Shown here in pieces: positions 63,694 through 64,000 of a stretch of 64,000 nucleotides of DNA (positions are counted from its first letter, which is position 1; every line of letters begins with the position of its first letter). The DNA is taken from NCBI GenBank assembly GCA_005473895.2, contig SRJI02000013.1, forward strand, positions 35,571-99,570, given 5' to 3'. Position numbers and translations under genes: made by a program. This DNA comes from Carideicomes alvinocaridis (lineage in GTDB: Bacteria > Pseudomonadota > Alphaproteobacteria > Rhodobacterales > Rhodobacteraceae). A model generated the notes under the pieces. That model worked only from the letters and a program-made list of their open reading frames with translations. It was not told the origin of the DNA and searched no databases.

Positions 63694-64000
63694 ATGCGGG
63701 AAACCGAGGCCTTCGAGGCACTGACCGGGGACGATCGGGCCCGGGAGGATCACGAGAGCCGCCAGGAGGCCCGGAACGGGCTGCGCCACGCGGCGAGCCT
63801 GAGCCTGACCAAGCTGGCCGACGGGCTGATCAATCCGAAACTGGTGCTGAGCTGGCTGCTGACCGCGCTTGGCGCGCCGGCGGTCTTTGCCGGCGCGCTG
63901 GTGCCCATCCGCGAGGGCGGGGCGCTGCTGCCGCAGGCGGCGCTGGCGGGCTGGGTCGCGTCGATGCGCCAGCGCAAGTGGGTCTGGGTCGCGGGCGCGG
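63694..64000 (+). CDS. MFS-type transporter, N-terminal part (cut by window end)
   Basis: 102 codons, open to the right edge. A hydrophilic N-terminus (EDHESRQEARNG) leads to SLTKLADGLINPKLVLSWLL, then GAPAVFAGALVPIREGGALLPQAAL and MRQRKWVWVAGA. This resembles the first two segments of a major facilitator whose relatives I recall in Rhodobacteraceae, with P-I-R-E-G-G-A-L-L-P as the conserved first loop. GGGGGAA upstream of ATG. Substrate unknown. Divergent from thrS. Confidence 0.65.
   Translation, partial: MRETEAFEALTGDDRAREDHESRQEARNGLRHAASLSLTKLADGLINPKLVLSWLLTALGAPAVFAGALVPIREGGALLPQAALAGWVASMRQRKWVWVAGA

Overview
The window is chromosomal DNA from a GC-rich alphaproteobacterium, most likely a member of the Rhodobacteraceae (Roseobacter group). 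The evidence is the lpxA-lpxI-lpxB order, the iscR-cysteine desulfurase-sufBCDS operon with a one-cysteine IscR, a Usg protein, a Mg-type HemB, a VPLPA-CTERM protein, and a hairpin repeat that I associate with this family. No phage, transposon, integrase or CRISPR array was seen.

Layout. 1-2440: end of a lipid A operon (lpxA partial, lpxI, lpxB). 2.5-14 kb: housekeeping genes (IalB-like protein, tRNA 2'-O-methyltransferase, heme A synthase, M32 carboxypeptidase, a barrel-like protein, Usg, gyrA, SYLF lipoprotein, hemB, a membrane protein). The 3.2-3.8 kb gap holds at least one convincing small-RNA candidate on the minus strand. 14-19.4 kb: mfd, an SDR and an alpha/beta hydrolase. 19.4-27.8 kb: iron-sulfur assembly operon with four uncharacterised passengers (a two-helix protein, a YbjQ protein and two Yip1-like membrane proteins), an iron-box palindrome over the iscR promoter and a second copy inside the cysteine desulfurase gene.

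27.8-41.3 kb: an accessory block between tRNA-Arg(CCG) and tRNA-Ser(GCT). On the plus strand are a 2-oxoglutarate/Fe(II) oxygenase, a DddP-like M24 protein and a LysR regulator. On the minus strand are a polyamine-type ABC importer, a trimethylamine-dehydrogenase-like flavoprotein and a Rieske oxygenase. A TetR/BetI-type regulator reads away from the importer across a palindromic operator. The set looks like uptake and stepwise demethylation or cleavage of a small methylated (quaternary amine or sulfonium) compound of unknown identity.

41.4-57.1 kb: a seven-gene minus-strand operon, glgE, treS-maltokinase, glgB, glgX, treZ, malQ, treY. Together these encode both directions of a trehalose/alpha-glucan cycle. 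An EcfG-like promoter motif lies just upstream. 57.3-64 kb: a secreted CAP-domain protein with a probable CTG start, divergent metF/metR, a cold-shock protein, an ArsC/Spx-like protein, a small membrane protein, thrS, and the start of an MFS transporter cut by the window end.

All calls rest on reading motifs and on recalled family knowledge. No database search was run. Start codons were chosen by ribosome-binding site and family length where possible.
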